This document shows, in pieces, positions 6,963 through 14,574 of a DNA stretch of 26,615 bases (the stretch's first letter is position 1; each line of letters begins with the position of its first letter). A model generated the notes under the pieces. The model did no database searches. It saw nothing but the letters and a program-made list of their open reading frames with translations, and had not been told where the DNA came from. The position numbers and the translations under genes were made by a program. Source of the DNA: JAVVHH01 sp032249615 (GTDB lineage: Bacteria; Pseudomonadota; Alphaproteobacteria; Acetobacterales; Acetobacteraceae); the NCBI GenBank assembly GCA_032249615.1, contig JAVVHH010000041.1, positions 1 through 26,615 on the forward strand, in the 5' to 3' direction.

Positions 6963-9524
6963 CTAATATAGTCCGCCCACGCCGCTATCAATGCCGACCC
7001 CGGACCCGGCGCTCGCCTCCGCCCCGTTCGCCTCGCCGCCGCCGATGACGCCCTGGCTCGCACCGGGCTGCTGGTCGGGCTTGAAGGCGTCCGTGCGCTG
7101 CCCGAAGCCGGTGTCCCAGCTCGCCATTCTGAGGCCGTCCGGCATCTTGAATTCGAGGGTGGGCCGATCCTTGAGCGCGAATGCCATGTAGTCGTGCCAG
7201 ATGGGTGCCGCGACGCCGCCGCCCGTCTCCTTCTCGCCGAGACTGGTGTTGTTGTCGAAACCGATCCAGACGGCGGTGACGAGATCGGGCGTGAAGCCGA
7301 CGAACCACGCGTCGTTGAAGTCCTGGCTGGTGCCCGTCTTGCCGGCGATAGCGCGGTTCAGGCCGGCGCCGGCCGCATAGCCGGTGCCCTTGGCGACGAC
7401 CCCCTGCATCATGGTGACGAGTTGAAAGGTGCTGGCCGGGTCGGCGATCTGCCGGCGATTATCGACCAGGGTTGGCGGCTTGGACGGGTCCTGACAGCCC
7501 TGGCAGTCGATGCCGGTCGGCCGCCAGATGAGCTTGCCTTCGCGGTCCTGCACGCCGTCGACCAGCGAAGGCAGCACCTCGCGGCCGCCCATGGCGAGGC
7601 CGGCATAGGCCGAGGCCTGCCGCAAAACGGTGGTCTCCACCGCGCCGAGCGCTGCCGGCAGCACTTTCGGCATGCTGTCGACGACGTGGAACGCCATCGC
7701 GTTCTGCGCGACGGCGTCCATCCCGAGCTTGTCGGCCAAGCGGACGGTGACGAGGTTCAGCGAGCGTTCGAGCGCGATCCGCAGCGGGGTCGGCCCGTTG
7801 AAGGTCATCTCGTAGTTGTTCGGCTTCCAAACACCTTGCGCCGTCTTCTGCTCGAAGGGCGCGTCGAGGACCTTCTGGCTGGGCGAATAACCGGCTTCGA
7901 GCGCGGTCAGATACACCATCGGCTTGAACGAGCTGCCGGGCTGCCGCTCGGCCTGAGTGGCGCGATTGAATTGGCTGGCATCGAAACTCCACCCGCCGAC
8001 CATGGCCACGACCCGGCCGGTTTGCGGTTCCATCGAGACGAGCGCCCCCTGCACCTGCGGCACCTGGCGCAGCAGTAGCCGGTCCGACCGGGCCAGCGGC
8101 TTGCCGTCAGGCGCGGCCGTTTGCGGCTCGACCATGACGAGGTCGCCGACGGCGACGACGTCGCTCATCCGGCGCGGCGCCGGCCCGCGGACCGTTCCGT
8201 GGCGCGGGCGGGCCCAGGCCACATCCGACAGCGAAAGCGTGCCGGTGCGCGATTGGCCGCCTCCGGCCGCCTGGCCGGCCCGTTCGATCCAGCCGAGCTT
8301 GGCGTCGCGCGGCTCGACGGCGAGCACGACGGCCAGCCGCCATGCGGGCAGCATGCCCGGCGGCGCCTGCGCTTCGGCGAGACGGTTGCTCCAGCCCTCG
8401 CTCATGGAGGCGTCACCGGCCAGATGCCCGACCGGTCCCCGCCAGCCGCCATGGCTGCGGTCATAGGCCATCAGCCCGGCGCGCAGCGCTTTGTCGGCCG
8501 CAGTCTGCAGCGCCGGGTCGAGGCTCGTCCGGATGGAATAGCCGCCAGTGGTGGTCAGGTCCGCGCCGAACCGGTCGACCAGCTGGCGCCGGACTTCCTC
8601 CGCATACCACTCGCCGCCGGCGATCGGCTCCGGCCGGTGGAAAGCGGCGGGCTGGATCGGGGTCGCCTTGGCGGCCTGCGCTTGCGCGATCGTGATGGCG
8701 TTGTCTTCGGCCATACGGTCCAGCACCCAGTCGCGCCGGATCTTGGCAGCTTCAGGGTTGCGGAACGGATTGTAGTTGTTGGGCGCCTTGGGCAGGACGG
8801 CGAGGAAAGCGGCCTCAGGCAGCGTCAGCTCGTCGAGCGTCTTGTTGAAGTAGGCTGCCGCCGCCGCGGCGACGCCGTAGGATTGCTGGCCGAGATAGAT
8901 CTCGTTCAGGTAAAGCTCGAGCACGTGCTCCTTGCTCATCGTCTGATCGATGCGCAGCGCCAGGATCAGCTCTTTCGCCTTGCGGGCGATGCTCACCTCG
9001 CTGCCCAGCAGCATGTTCTTGGCGACTTGCTGTGTGATGGTGGACGCCCCGATCGGGCGCTTGCCGCTGCCATAGCTCATCACGTCGGAGAGCCCGGCGC
9101 GCAAAATGGCCAGCGGGTCCACGCCGCGATGGGTCCAGAACTTCTGGTCCTCGGCCGAGATGAACGCCTGCTTGACCACGTCCGGAATGGCGCTGATCGG
9201 CACGAAGATGCGGCGCTCGGTCGCGAACTCGGCGAGTAACCGGTCGTCGCCGGCATAGACCCGGCTCATCACCTTGGGCTGGTAGGTGCGCAGGCCGTCG
9301 AGCGAGGGCAACTCGGCGGCATAGCGGTCGTAGGTGTGCCAGGCGACAGCGCCCGCCGCGAGGCCACCCACCAGACCGATGACGGCGACGAGGCGGAACC
9401 CGCCGCGGATGGACCGCAGCACAGGGTTGCCGACCCGGGCCGGCCGAGGCGGGCGTGCCGGCGCCGTCTCGGGAGCCAACCGGTTTTCCCGCTTCACGCC
9501 GCCAACTCTAGGTTTCGTCGCCAT
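6963..9524 (-). CDS. mrcA: Bifunctional class A penicillin-binding protein 1A (transglycosylase/transpeptidase)
   Basis: This 853-residue enzyme polymerises and crosslinks peptidoglycan at the outer face of the inner membrane. A basic, Pro-rich cytoplasmic tail (1-43) leads to one membrane anchor (44-62). The GT51 domain follows, with the catalytic Glu125 in SAEDQKFW and the GASTITQQVAKN block (159-170). An inserted OB-like region spans about 360-490. The transpeptidase domain has SxxK at Ser531-Lys534 (in PGSSFKP), SLN at 588-590 and KTGT at 729-732. The C-terminal 60 residues are Gly/Ala-rich and probably disordered. ATG 9524 has GAGG just upstream, though close to the start. It lies 33 bp after the amidase gene and 6 bp before prfB, so the three are likely co-transcribed. 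The gene is often named mrcA or ponA. Confidence 0.95.
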   Translation of the reverse strand: MATKPRVGGVKRENRLAPETAPARPPRPARVGNPVLRSIRGGFRLVAVIGLVGGLAAGAVAWHTYDRYAAELPSLDGLRTYQPKVMSRVYAGDDRLLAEFATERRIFVPISAIPDVVKQAFISAEDQKFWTHRGVDPLAILRAGLSDVMSYGSGKRPIGASTITQQVAKNMLLGSEVSIARKAKELILALRIDQTMSKEHVLELYLNEIYLGQQSYGVAAAAAAYFNKTLDELTLPEAAFLAVLPKAPNNYNPFRNPEAAKIRRDWVLDRMAEDNAITIAQAQAAKATPIQPAAFHRPEPIAGGEWYAEEVRRQLVDRFGADLTTTGGYSIRTSLDPALQTAADKALRAGLMAYDRSHGGWRGPVGHLAGDASMSEGWSNRLAEAQAPPGMLPAWRLAVVLAVEPRDAKLGWIERAGQAAGGGQSRTGTLSLSDVAWARPRHGTVRGPAPRRMSDVVAVGDLVMVEPQTAAPDGKPLARSDRLLLRQVPQVQGALVSMEPQTGRVVAMVGGWSFDASQFNRATQAERQPGSSFKPMVYLTALEAGYSPSQKVLDAPFEQKTAQGVWKPNNYEMTFNGPTPLRIALERSLNLVTVRLADKLGMDAVAQNAMAFHVVDSMPKVLPAALGAVETTVLRQASAYAGLAMGGREVLPSLVDGVQDREGKLIWRPTGIDCQGCQDPSKPPTLVDNRRQIADPASTFQLVTMMQGVVAKGTGYAAGAGLNRAIAGKTGTSQDFNDAWFVGFTPDLVTAVWIGFDNNTSLGEKETGGGVAAPIWHDYMAFALKDRPTLEFKMPDGLRMASWDTGFGQRTDAFKPDQQPGASQGVIGGGEANGAEASAGSGVGIDSGVGGLY

Positions 9525-9557
9525 GTCCTCGTATACCCTAACTTACCCGTCCGGCAT

Positions 9558-10376
9558 TCAGCCGCTCGCGATATGCTCCACTGTCCCTCGAGAAGCGAGA
9601 AATCCCTCGATGGCATGGCGCAGGGCAGCCGCGATCTTGGTCCGGTGTTCCTGCTTACGTAATGCGGCTTCGTCCCTTTGGTTTGACATGAAGCCCATCT
9701 CGACCAGCACGCTTGGGATTTCCGCCGCGCGCAGCACCATGAAATGGGCGTGGCGGGACGGGTTCGACAGCATGCCGATTTGCGGCTGCAACGCGCCCAC
9801 GATCCGGCGGGCCATGCGCGCCGAGCCGATGCGGGTCTCCTCGCGGACGAGGCTGGCGAGGATGTTGGCCACATCCGGCGTGACGTCGCGGAAGCGTGGA
9901 CCGCCGAACCGGTCGGCGCTGTTTTCGCGGACGGCCAAGGCGGCCGTCTGCGCGTCGGAGGCGGAGTCGGCGAGGGTGTAGACGCTGGCGCCGCGCACGG
10001 CCGGGTCGTGCAACGCGTCGGCGTGCATGGAGACGAACAGCGCGGCGCCGTGCGCCTGGGCGATCTCGACCCGGTCTCGCAGCGGGAGAAACACGTCGCG
10101 CTTTCGCGTCAGCGCGACCCGGCACTGCCCGCTGGCGTTCAGTTGGCGGCGCAGTTCCTCGGCCGCGGCGAAGGCCACGTGTTTCTCATAGGTTCCGCTG
10201 AACCCGATTGCCCCGGGATCCTTGCCGCCATGACCGGGATCGAGCACGACCAGCGGCCGCTCGGCGTGCCGGGGCACCGGTTTTGGCGGCTGCTTGGGAC
10301 GGGCGAGCGCCGCGCCCGGCAGCGCGGCCGTGGCCGCCAGGAGAAGACGGCGAGGCAGCAGAATGGGATCGGCCAT
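9558..10376 (-). CDS. N-acetylmuramoyl-L-alanine amidase (Amidase_3), exported
   Basis: This 272-residue zinc hydrolase cuts the amide bond between MurNAc and the stem peptide, usually during cell separation. The N-terminus has a twin arginine (PRRLLLAAT, residues 8-16), a short hydrophobic stretch and a likely cleavage site after ALA near residue 25. This is a plausible Tat signal, as in E. coli AmiA and AmiC, although the motif is loose. Zinc ligands are His49 in DPGHGG, Glu64 in YEKH and His118 in SMHAD; Glu226 in VEMGF is the catalytic glutamate. There is no AMIN domain, so it is the short form. The start has AGG 8 bases upstream. It is the first gene of the amidase-PBP1a-prfB block, transcribed away from rne. 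Confidence 0.93.
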   Translation of the reverse strand: MADPILLPRRLLLAATAALPGAALARPKQPPKPVPRHAERPLVVLDPGHGGKDPGAIGFSGTYEKHVAFAAAEELRRQLNASGQCRVALTRKRDVFLPLRDRVEIAQAHGAALFVSMHADALHDPAVRGASVYTLADSASDAQTAALAVRENSADRFGGPRFRDVTPDVANILASLVREETRIGSARMARRIVGALQPQIGMLSNPSRHAHFMVLRAAEIPSVLVEMGFMSNQRDEAALRKQEHRTKIAAALRHAIEGFLASRGTVEHIASG

Positions 10377-10815
10377 GATGTTGACCTAACACATGAGACG
10401 CAGTGGCCCTTGTAACCCGCTCTTGCGAGCGAAACCAGTTTCAGTCATCTTTACAACCGACCTGATGGTGTGAGCCCTCCGGGCACGCTGCGACGTTGTT
10501 TTCGCGCGGCCCGCAACCCACCCATTGCCCGCGCCGCGCGGTTTCTGCGCGCCGGGGCTCGGTCGCCCACCTTGGGCAACGCATGCTGGGGTTCCCGCCG
10601 AGGGTGTCCAGAAGGCGCGGTCCAGCTACCAGGGATGCTTATGTCAGCCGCCGCGTTCGTTCTGCCACTTTCCGAACCGACCGTGTCGCGCGCATCCCGT
10701 CTCGCCGTTTCGAGGATTCGGCTCACCCCTTCAAGCCATCGCCGCGCTCCAACCGTGCCCGTACGCCGCCTTGTCGGCTGGCCGGGGCGCGCGGTCCATC
10801 GGAGACGACCCCTTT
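10377..10815. other. Long divergent intergenic region: amidase promoter side and rne leader
   Basis: These 439 bp separate the amidase start from the rne start. No credible small gene is visible; the in-frame extension of rne back to 10525 reads as Pro/Arg/Cys-rich noise. Near the amidase side are two adjoining small inverted repeats, CGCTC-TTGC-GAGCG (10418-10431) and GAAAC-CA-GTTTC (10431-10442). GGAG at 10801-10804 lies 11 bases before the rne ATG and is the likely ribosome site. A long 5' leader fits the autoregulation of rne known from gammaproteobacteria, but I could not identify a conserved leader structure or a confident promoter. Confidence 0.6.
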
Positions 10816-13716
10816 ATGACCAAGCGCATGCTGATCGACAGCACCAACGCGGAAGAAACCCGCGTGGTAGTGCTAGACGGTAACCGCCTCGACGAATTCG
10901 ACGTCGAAACGTCGACCAAGCACCAACTCAAAGGCAACATCTACCTCGCCAAAGTCGTCCGCGTCGAACCGAGCCTTCAGGCGGCGTTCGTCGAATACGG
11001 CGGCAACCGCCACGGCTTCTTAGCCTTCGGCGAAATCCATCCCGACTACTACCAAATCCCGGTCGCGGACCGGAAACGGTTGCTCGAGGCGCAAGAGCAG
11101 GAAGCGCGCGAGGATGAGGAAGCCGAAGAGCGCGCGGTGGCCGCGCAGGACCGCGGGACACAACCGGCCGGTGCCGTGTCCCCACGCGGGAGCGACGAGG
11201 CCGGGACGGACGACGAGCCTCTGGTAGCGGAAGCGCCGTCGGCGGAAGAAACTAGCGCCGCATCGAACGACCACCCTGCCGAACTAGACGCTGCCGCGCC
11301 GGAATTGGCCTCCGCGGACGATACCGGCATCGACCCGGTTCCGGAGACCGAACGCGTCGACGTCGCCCAGCCCGCGGCCATTGCCCCCGACATGGTCATC
11401 GCCCCGGAAGAGGCGTCCACCCTGTTCGCGGACGAACCCGGGCAGGATCTGGAGCCAAAGACGGAGGCCGGCGAGAGCTCCGAGCAAGCAGCCGACGACG
11501 AGGAGCCGCCGCCTGAACAACTGGGCGGCGAGAACGACACCGAAGAGTCCGACCGCCGCTCCACGCCGCGCTTCCTGCGCCACTACAAGATTCAGGAAGT
11601 CATCCGGCGTCGGCAGATCCTGCTGATCCAGGTCGTCAAGGAAGAGCGCGGGAGCAAAGGCGCGGCGCTCACCACCTACATCTCGCTCGCCGGACGGTTC
11701 TCGGTGCTGATGCCGAACTCGCCGCGGGGCGGCGGCATTTCGCGCAAGATCACCTCCGCGGCGGACCGCCGGCGGCTGAAGGAAGTGACCTCCGAACTCG
11801 ACCTGCCGCGCGGCATGGGCCTGATCGTGCGGACCGCGGGCGCGAACCGGCCGAAGCCGGAGATCCTGCGCGATTGCGAGTATCTGCTCAACCAGTGGGA
11901 CCAGATCCGCGAACTGACCATGAAGAGCATGGCGCCGGCGCTGATCTACGAGGAGGCGAGCCTCATCAAGCGCGCCATCCGCGACGTCTACTCCCGCGAC
12001 GTCGACGACATCCTGGTCGACGGCGAGCAGGGCTGGCGCGCGGCGCGCGACTTCATGCGAATGCTGATGCCGACGCACGCGCGTAAGGTTCAGCTCTGGA
12101 AGGAGCCGACGCCGCTGTTCGCCAAGGCGCAGGTCGAGCAGCAGCTGGAAGGCATGTTGCAGCCCACGGTGCAGCTGCGGTCGGGTGGTTACCTGGTGAT
12201 CAACCAGACCGAGGCGCTGGTCGCGATCGACGTCAACTCCGGCCGATCCACCCGCGAGCGGGGCATCGAGGAAACGGCGCTCCGCACCAATCTCGAGGCG
12301 GCGGAGGAAGCGGCACGGCAGCTCCGGCTCCGTGACCTCGCCGGGCTGATCGTGATCGACTTCATCGACATGGAAAGCCGCCGCAATGTGGCTTCCGTCG
12401 AGCGGCGGTTGAAGGACGCGCTCAAGAGCGACCGGGCCCGCATCCAGGTCGGCGGCATCAGCCATTTCGGCCTGCTCGAGATGAGCCGGCAGCGGCTGCG
12501 CCCATCGCTGATGGAAACCAATTTCGTGACCTGCCCGCATTGCGGCGGCAGCGGGCACATGCGCAGCACGGAGAGCGCCGCTCTGGTCACGCTGCGGGCG
12601 ATCGAGGAAGAAGGCGGCCGGCGCCGGGCTGCCGAGATCATGGTCTACTGCGCGTCCTCCATCGCGCTCTACATTCTCAACCACAAGCGCCAGCGGCTGA
12701 CCGAGATCGAGGCGCGGCACTCGATGCTGGTCACTTTCGTGGCCGATGAGAGCCTTCTGCCGCCCCAGCTGCGGATCGAGAAGGTGCGCGCGCAGACGGC
12801 CAGCGACCTCCCTTCGCCAATCCAGCAGCTCGCACCGCCGGAGCCGTTCGAGGACCCGGATGAGCTCGAGGCCGAGGCGGAGAGCGGCACCGATGCGGAG
12901 CTGGAAGCCGACGACGAGGACGAGGACGAGGCTGAGCCGACCGCCGCCGAGACCAGCTCCGGCCCGGCCGGCGAGAGCGGCGAGAAGCGCCCCCGCCGGC
13001 GCCGGCGCCGGCGCGGCGGGCGACGCGAGGAAGGCGGAGCCAACGGGGCGTCGGCTGGTCCGGACAATGCGGGCGAGATGGGCGAGGACGAGCAAGGGGA
13101 CGTCGCGTCCGTGTCGGCGGAGGCCGAGCCTTCCGGTGTCGCGCCGGGCGAGGCCGGGGACAGCGGCGAGCAAATCGCGTCCGGGGATGCCGAAGAGGGT
13201 GAGCGTCGGCGGCGCGGGCGGCGCGGCGGACGTCGTCGGCGCCGCGATGGCAGCGAGGGCGAGGTTGCCGGCACGCCGCCTGAGCTCACGGAAGAAGACA
13301 GCTTCGTCGATGCGCCGGTGCCATCCTATGCGGGACCGACCCCGGCCAACCCGTTCGGTGGCACCAGCGCGTTCGACATTTTCGATGCGATCGAGCAGGC
13401 CGAGGAGCAGCGGCTGACCCAGCCAAAGCCGGCGCTCGCCGCCGAGCCGGTCAGCCCGCCGCAAGCTGCGGAGGAGACGCCGGAGCCAGCGGCCCCTGCA
13501 CCCGAACCAGAGCCGGTGCTGGAGGCGGCCGCCGTCGAGCCGGTGGCCGTGCCAGCCGAACCCGAGCCAGCCGAACCCGAGCCAGCCGAACCCGAGCCAG
13601 TCGAACCGGTGGCGCCGCCACCCGAGCCGGTTGTGGCCGGTCCCGTCATTCAACCCGTGTTGATCGGAGCCGAGACCGAACCGACAACGAAGAAGCGGGG
13701 TTGGTGGCGGCGCTAG
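10816..13716 (+). CDS. rne: Ribonuclease E, alphaproteobacterial type
   Basis: This 966-residue endonuclease is the core of the RNA degradosome and matures rRNA and tRNA. ATG 10816 starts MTKRMLIDSTNAEETR, the conserved N-terminus. The S1 RNA-binding domain is split by a long Asp/Glu-rich insert at about residues 92-248 and resumes at RFLRHYKIQEVI. The DNase I-like catalytic site has Asp472 (AIDVNSG) and Asp515 (IVIDF), 43 residues apart as in E. coli D303/D346. The zinc link is CPHC (Cys573, Cys576). The C-terminal half is low-complexity: two Arg-rich patches near 724-740 and 796-812 for RNA binding, acidic stretches, a Pro/Glu repeat, and the end KKRGWWRR. In Caulobacter a similar GWW tail binds PNPase. 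A lipoprotein gene follows after 22 bp. Confidence 0.97.
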   Translation: MTKRMLIDSTNAEETRVVVLDGNRLDEFDVETSTKHQLKGNIYLAKVVRVEPSLQAAFVEYGGNRHGFLAFGEIHPDYYQIPVADRKRLLEAQEQEAREDEEAEERAVAAQDRGTQPAGAVSPRGSDEAGTDDEPLVAEAPSAEETSAASNDHPAELDAAAPELASADDTGIDPVPETERVDVAQPAAIAPDMVIAPEEASTLFADEPGQDLEPKTEAGESSEQAADDEEPPPEQLGGENDTEESDRRSTPRFLRHYKIQEVIRRRQILLIQVVKEERGSKGAALTTYISLAGRFSVLMPNSPRGGGISRKITSAADRRRLKEVTSELDLPRGMGLIVRTAGANRPKPEILRDCEYLLNQWDQIRELTMKSMAPALIYEEASLIKRAIRDVYSRDVDDILVDGEQGWRAARDFMRMLMPTHARKVQLWKEPTPLFAKAQVEQQLEGMLQPTVQLRSGGYLVINQTEALVAIDVNSGRSTRERGIEETALRTNLEAAEEAARQLRLRDLAGLIVIDFIDMESRRNVASVERRLKDALKSDRARIQVGGISHFGLLEMSRQRLRPSLMETNFVTCPHCGGSGHMRSTESAALVTLRAIEEEGGRRRAAEIMVYCASSIALYILNHKRQRLTEIEARHSMLVTFVADESLLPPQLRIEKVRAQTASDLPSPIQQLAPPEPFEDPDELEAEAESGTDAELEADDEDEDEAEPTAAETSSGPAGESGEKRPRRRRRRRGGRREEGGANGASAGPDNAGEMGEDEQGDVASVSAEAEPSGVAPGEAGDSGEQIASGDAEEGERRRRGRRGGRRRRRDGSEGEVAGTPPELTEEDSFVDAPVPSYAGPTPANPFGGTSAFDIFDAIEQAEEQRLTQPKPALAAEPVSPPQAAEETPEPAAPAPEPEPVLEAAAVEPVAVPAEPEPAEPEPAEPEPVEPVAPPPEPVVAGPVIQPVLIGAETEPTTKKRGWWRR
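13551..13610 (+). repeat. 15-bp in-frame tandem repeat in rne (Pro/Glu repeat)
   Basis: The unit GCCAGCCGAACCCGA is present in three perfect copies (13551-13565, 13566-13580, 13581-13595) with a decayed fourth (13596-13610). It encodes a PAEPE-type pentapeptide repeat in the disordered C-terminal region of RNase E. Each unit is a multiple of three, so copy-number change keeps the frame. Confidence 0.9.
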
Positions 13717-13738
13717 TCCACCGACAAAGGCCCGTGTA

Positions 13739-14560
13739 TTGATCAGACGCTTCGGTCCGGCCACCCTCCTCGCCATCGTCATGTCGGTGGCGGCGGGGTG
13801 CTCGGGACCGCAACCGCGCCCGGCCGGCTCCACCGGGATCCAGCTTTCCCAGCAGCCGCTCGATGCGCAGGTGCCGGAGTACGCCAAGCTGCCGTATGAG
13901 CCGTTCTCGCGGGAGAACGCGGTCGCCATTGCGCTCCGCGAGTGGCGGGCCTGGGGATCCCAGGTCAACGATGCAGGGCCCGGTCCCGATCTGCCGCTGG
14001 ACGTGCGGGAGGATCGGCAGGCCGGGATGTGGCAGCGGGTCGGCGACTACTGGTGGATCGGCCAGAACAACGGCTCCGAGAGCAGTAGCTGGACCGGGAA
14101 ATACGGCAGTTTCGGCCAGCCTTACCGGGGCGAGCCACCGGCCTGGTCGGCCGCCTTCATCTCGTACCTGATGCGGACGGCCGGCGCCGGCGACCGCTTC
14201 CCCTATTCGCCGCTGCACGCGACGTACATCAACGCGGCCGCGAGCGGTAACGCGGTTCTCGCCGCGCAACCGCCGGAACTCTACGCGCCACAGCGGGGCG
14301 ACCTGATCTGCTTCGGGCGGCGCGGCGCGCAGAACCTGCGCTTCTCGGACCTGCCGGCAGCCAGCTTCTTCGGGCATTGCGACATGGTGGTCGGCATCGT
14401 CCCCGGCGAACTCACAGTCGTCGGCGGCAACGTCTCCGCGGGGGTCACCATGAAGCACGTTTCCATCACGCCCCAGGGCACGCTGGCAACGCCGGACGGC
14501 ACGGTACTCGACCCACGGTTCCCCTGGTTCGTCGTGCTCCGGGTTGCCTACGACATCTGA
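13739..14560 (+). CDS. DUF2272-type envelope lipoprotein, function unknown
   Basis: This 273-residue protein appears to start at TTG 13739: AAAGG lies 8 bases upstream, and this start gives a complete signal MIRRFGPATLLAIVMSVAAGC with Cys21 as the probable lipidated residue (the lipobox AAGC is slightly atypical). The mature part resembles DUF2272: MWQRVGDYWW, then PPAWSAAFISYLMR, GDLICFGR and FGHCDMVVGI. The layout (a WSAAF helix, GDL, GHCDMVVGI, then a strand with GGN) recalls CHAP/NlpC-like folds, but the Cys expected in the helix is replaced by a Pro-Ala-Trp-Ser context, so peptidase activity should not be assumed. It lies 22 bp after rne, probably by read-through, and converges on the GT2 gene 10 bp away. 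Confidence 0.8.
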   Translation: MIRRFGPATLLAIVMSVAAGCSGPQPRPAGSTGIQLSQQPLDAQVPEYAKLPYEPFSRENAVAIALREWRAWGSQVNDAGPGPDLPLDVREDRQAGMWQRVGDYWWIGQNNGSESSSWTGKYGSFGQPYRGEPPAWSAAFISYLMRTAGAGDRFPYSPLHATYINAAASGNAVLAAQPPELYAPQRGDLICFGRRGAQNLRFSDLPAASFFGHCDMVVGIVPGELTVVGGNVSAGVTMKHVSITPQGTLATPDGTVLDPRFPWFVVLRVAYDI

Positions 14561-14574
14561 CGCGGGCACGTCAG
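14557..14574. terminator. Palindrome between convergent genes, possible bidirectional terminator
   Basis: The sequence CTGACG-CGGGCA-CGTCAG forms a perfect 6-bp stem with a 6-base loop. Both convergent genes end in it: the lipoprotein stop TGA (14558-14560) is in the left arm and the GT2 stop (14571-14573 on the minus strand) is in the right arm. There is no T-run on either side, so intrinsic termination is uncertain. Confidence 0.4.

Noticed and set aside
7194..8078. Plus-strand open frame opposite the PBP1a gene
   Set aside because: It is the complement of a strongly supported gene, with no recognisable domain.
10525..10815. N-terminal extension of RNase E in the same frame
   Set aside because: The conserved RNase E start is MTKRMLIDS at 10816, with GGAG upstream; the extension has no family match and unusual Cys/Pro/Arg content.
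13551..13610. Short tandem repeat as a CRISPR-like array
   Set aside because: The units are contiguous with no spacers and encode an in-frame peptide repeat in rne.
11284..13968. Minus-strand open frame of about 890 codons opposite rne
   Set aside because: It mirrors rne, where G/C-rich codon use keeps the antisense frame open; its product is Arg/His/Leu/Gly-rich low-complexity sequence without motifs.
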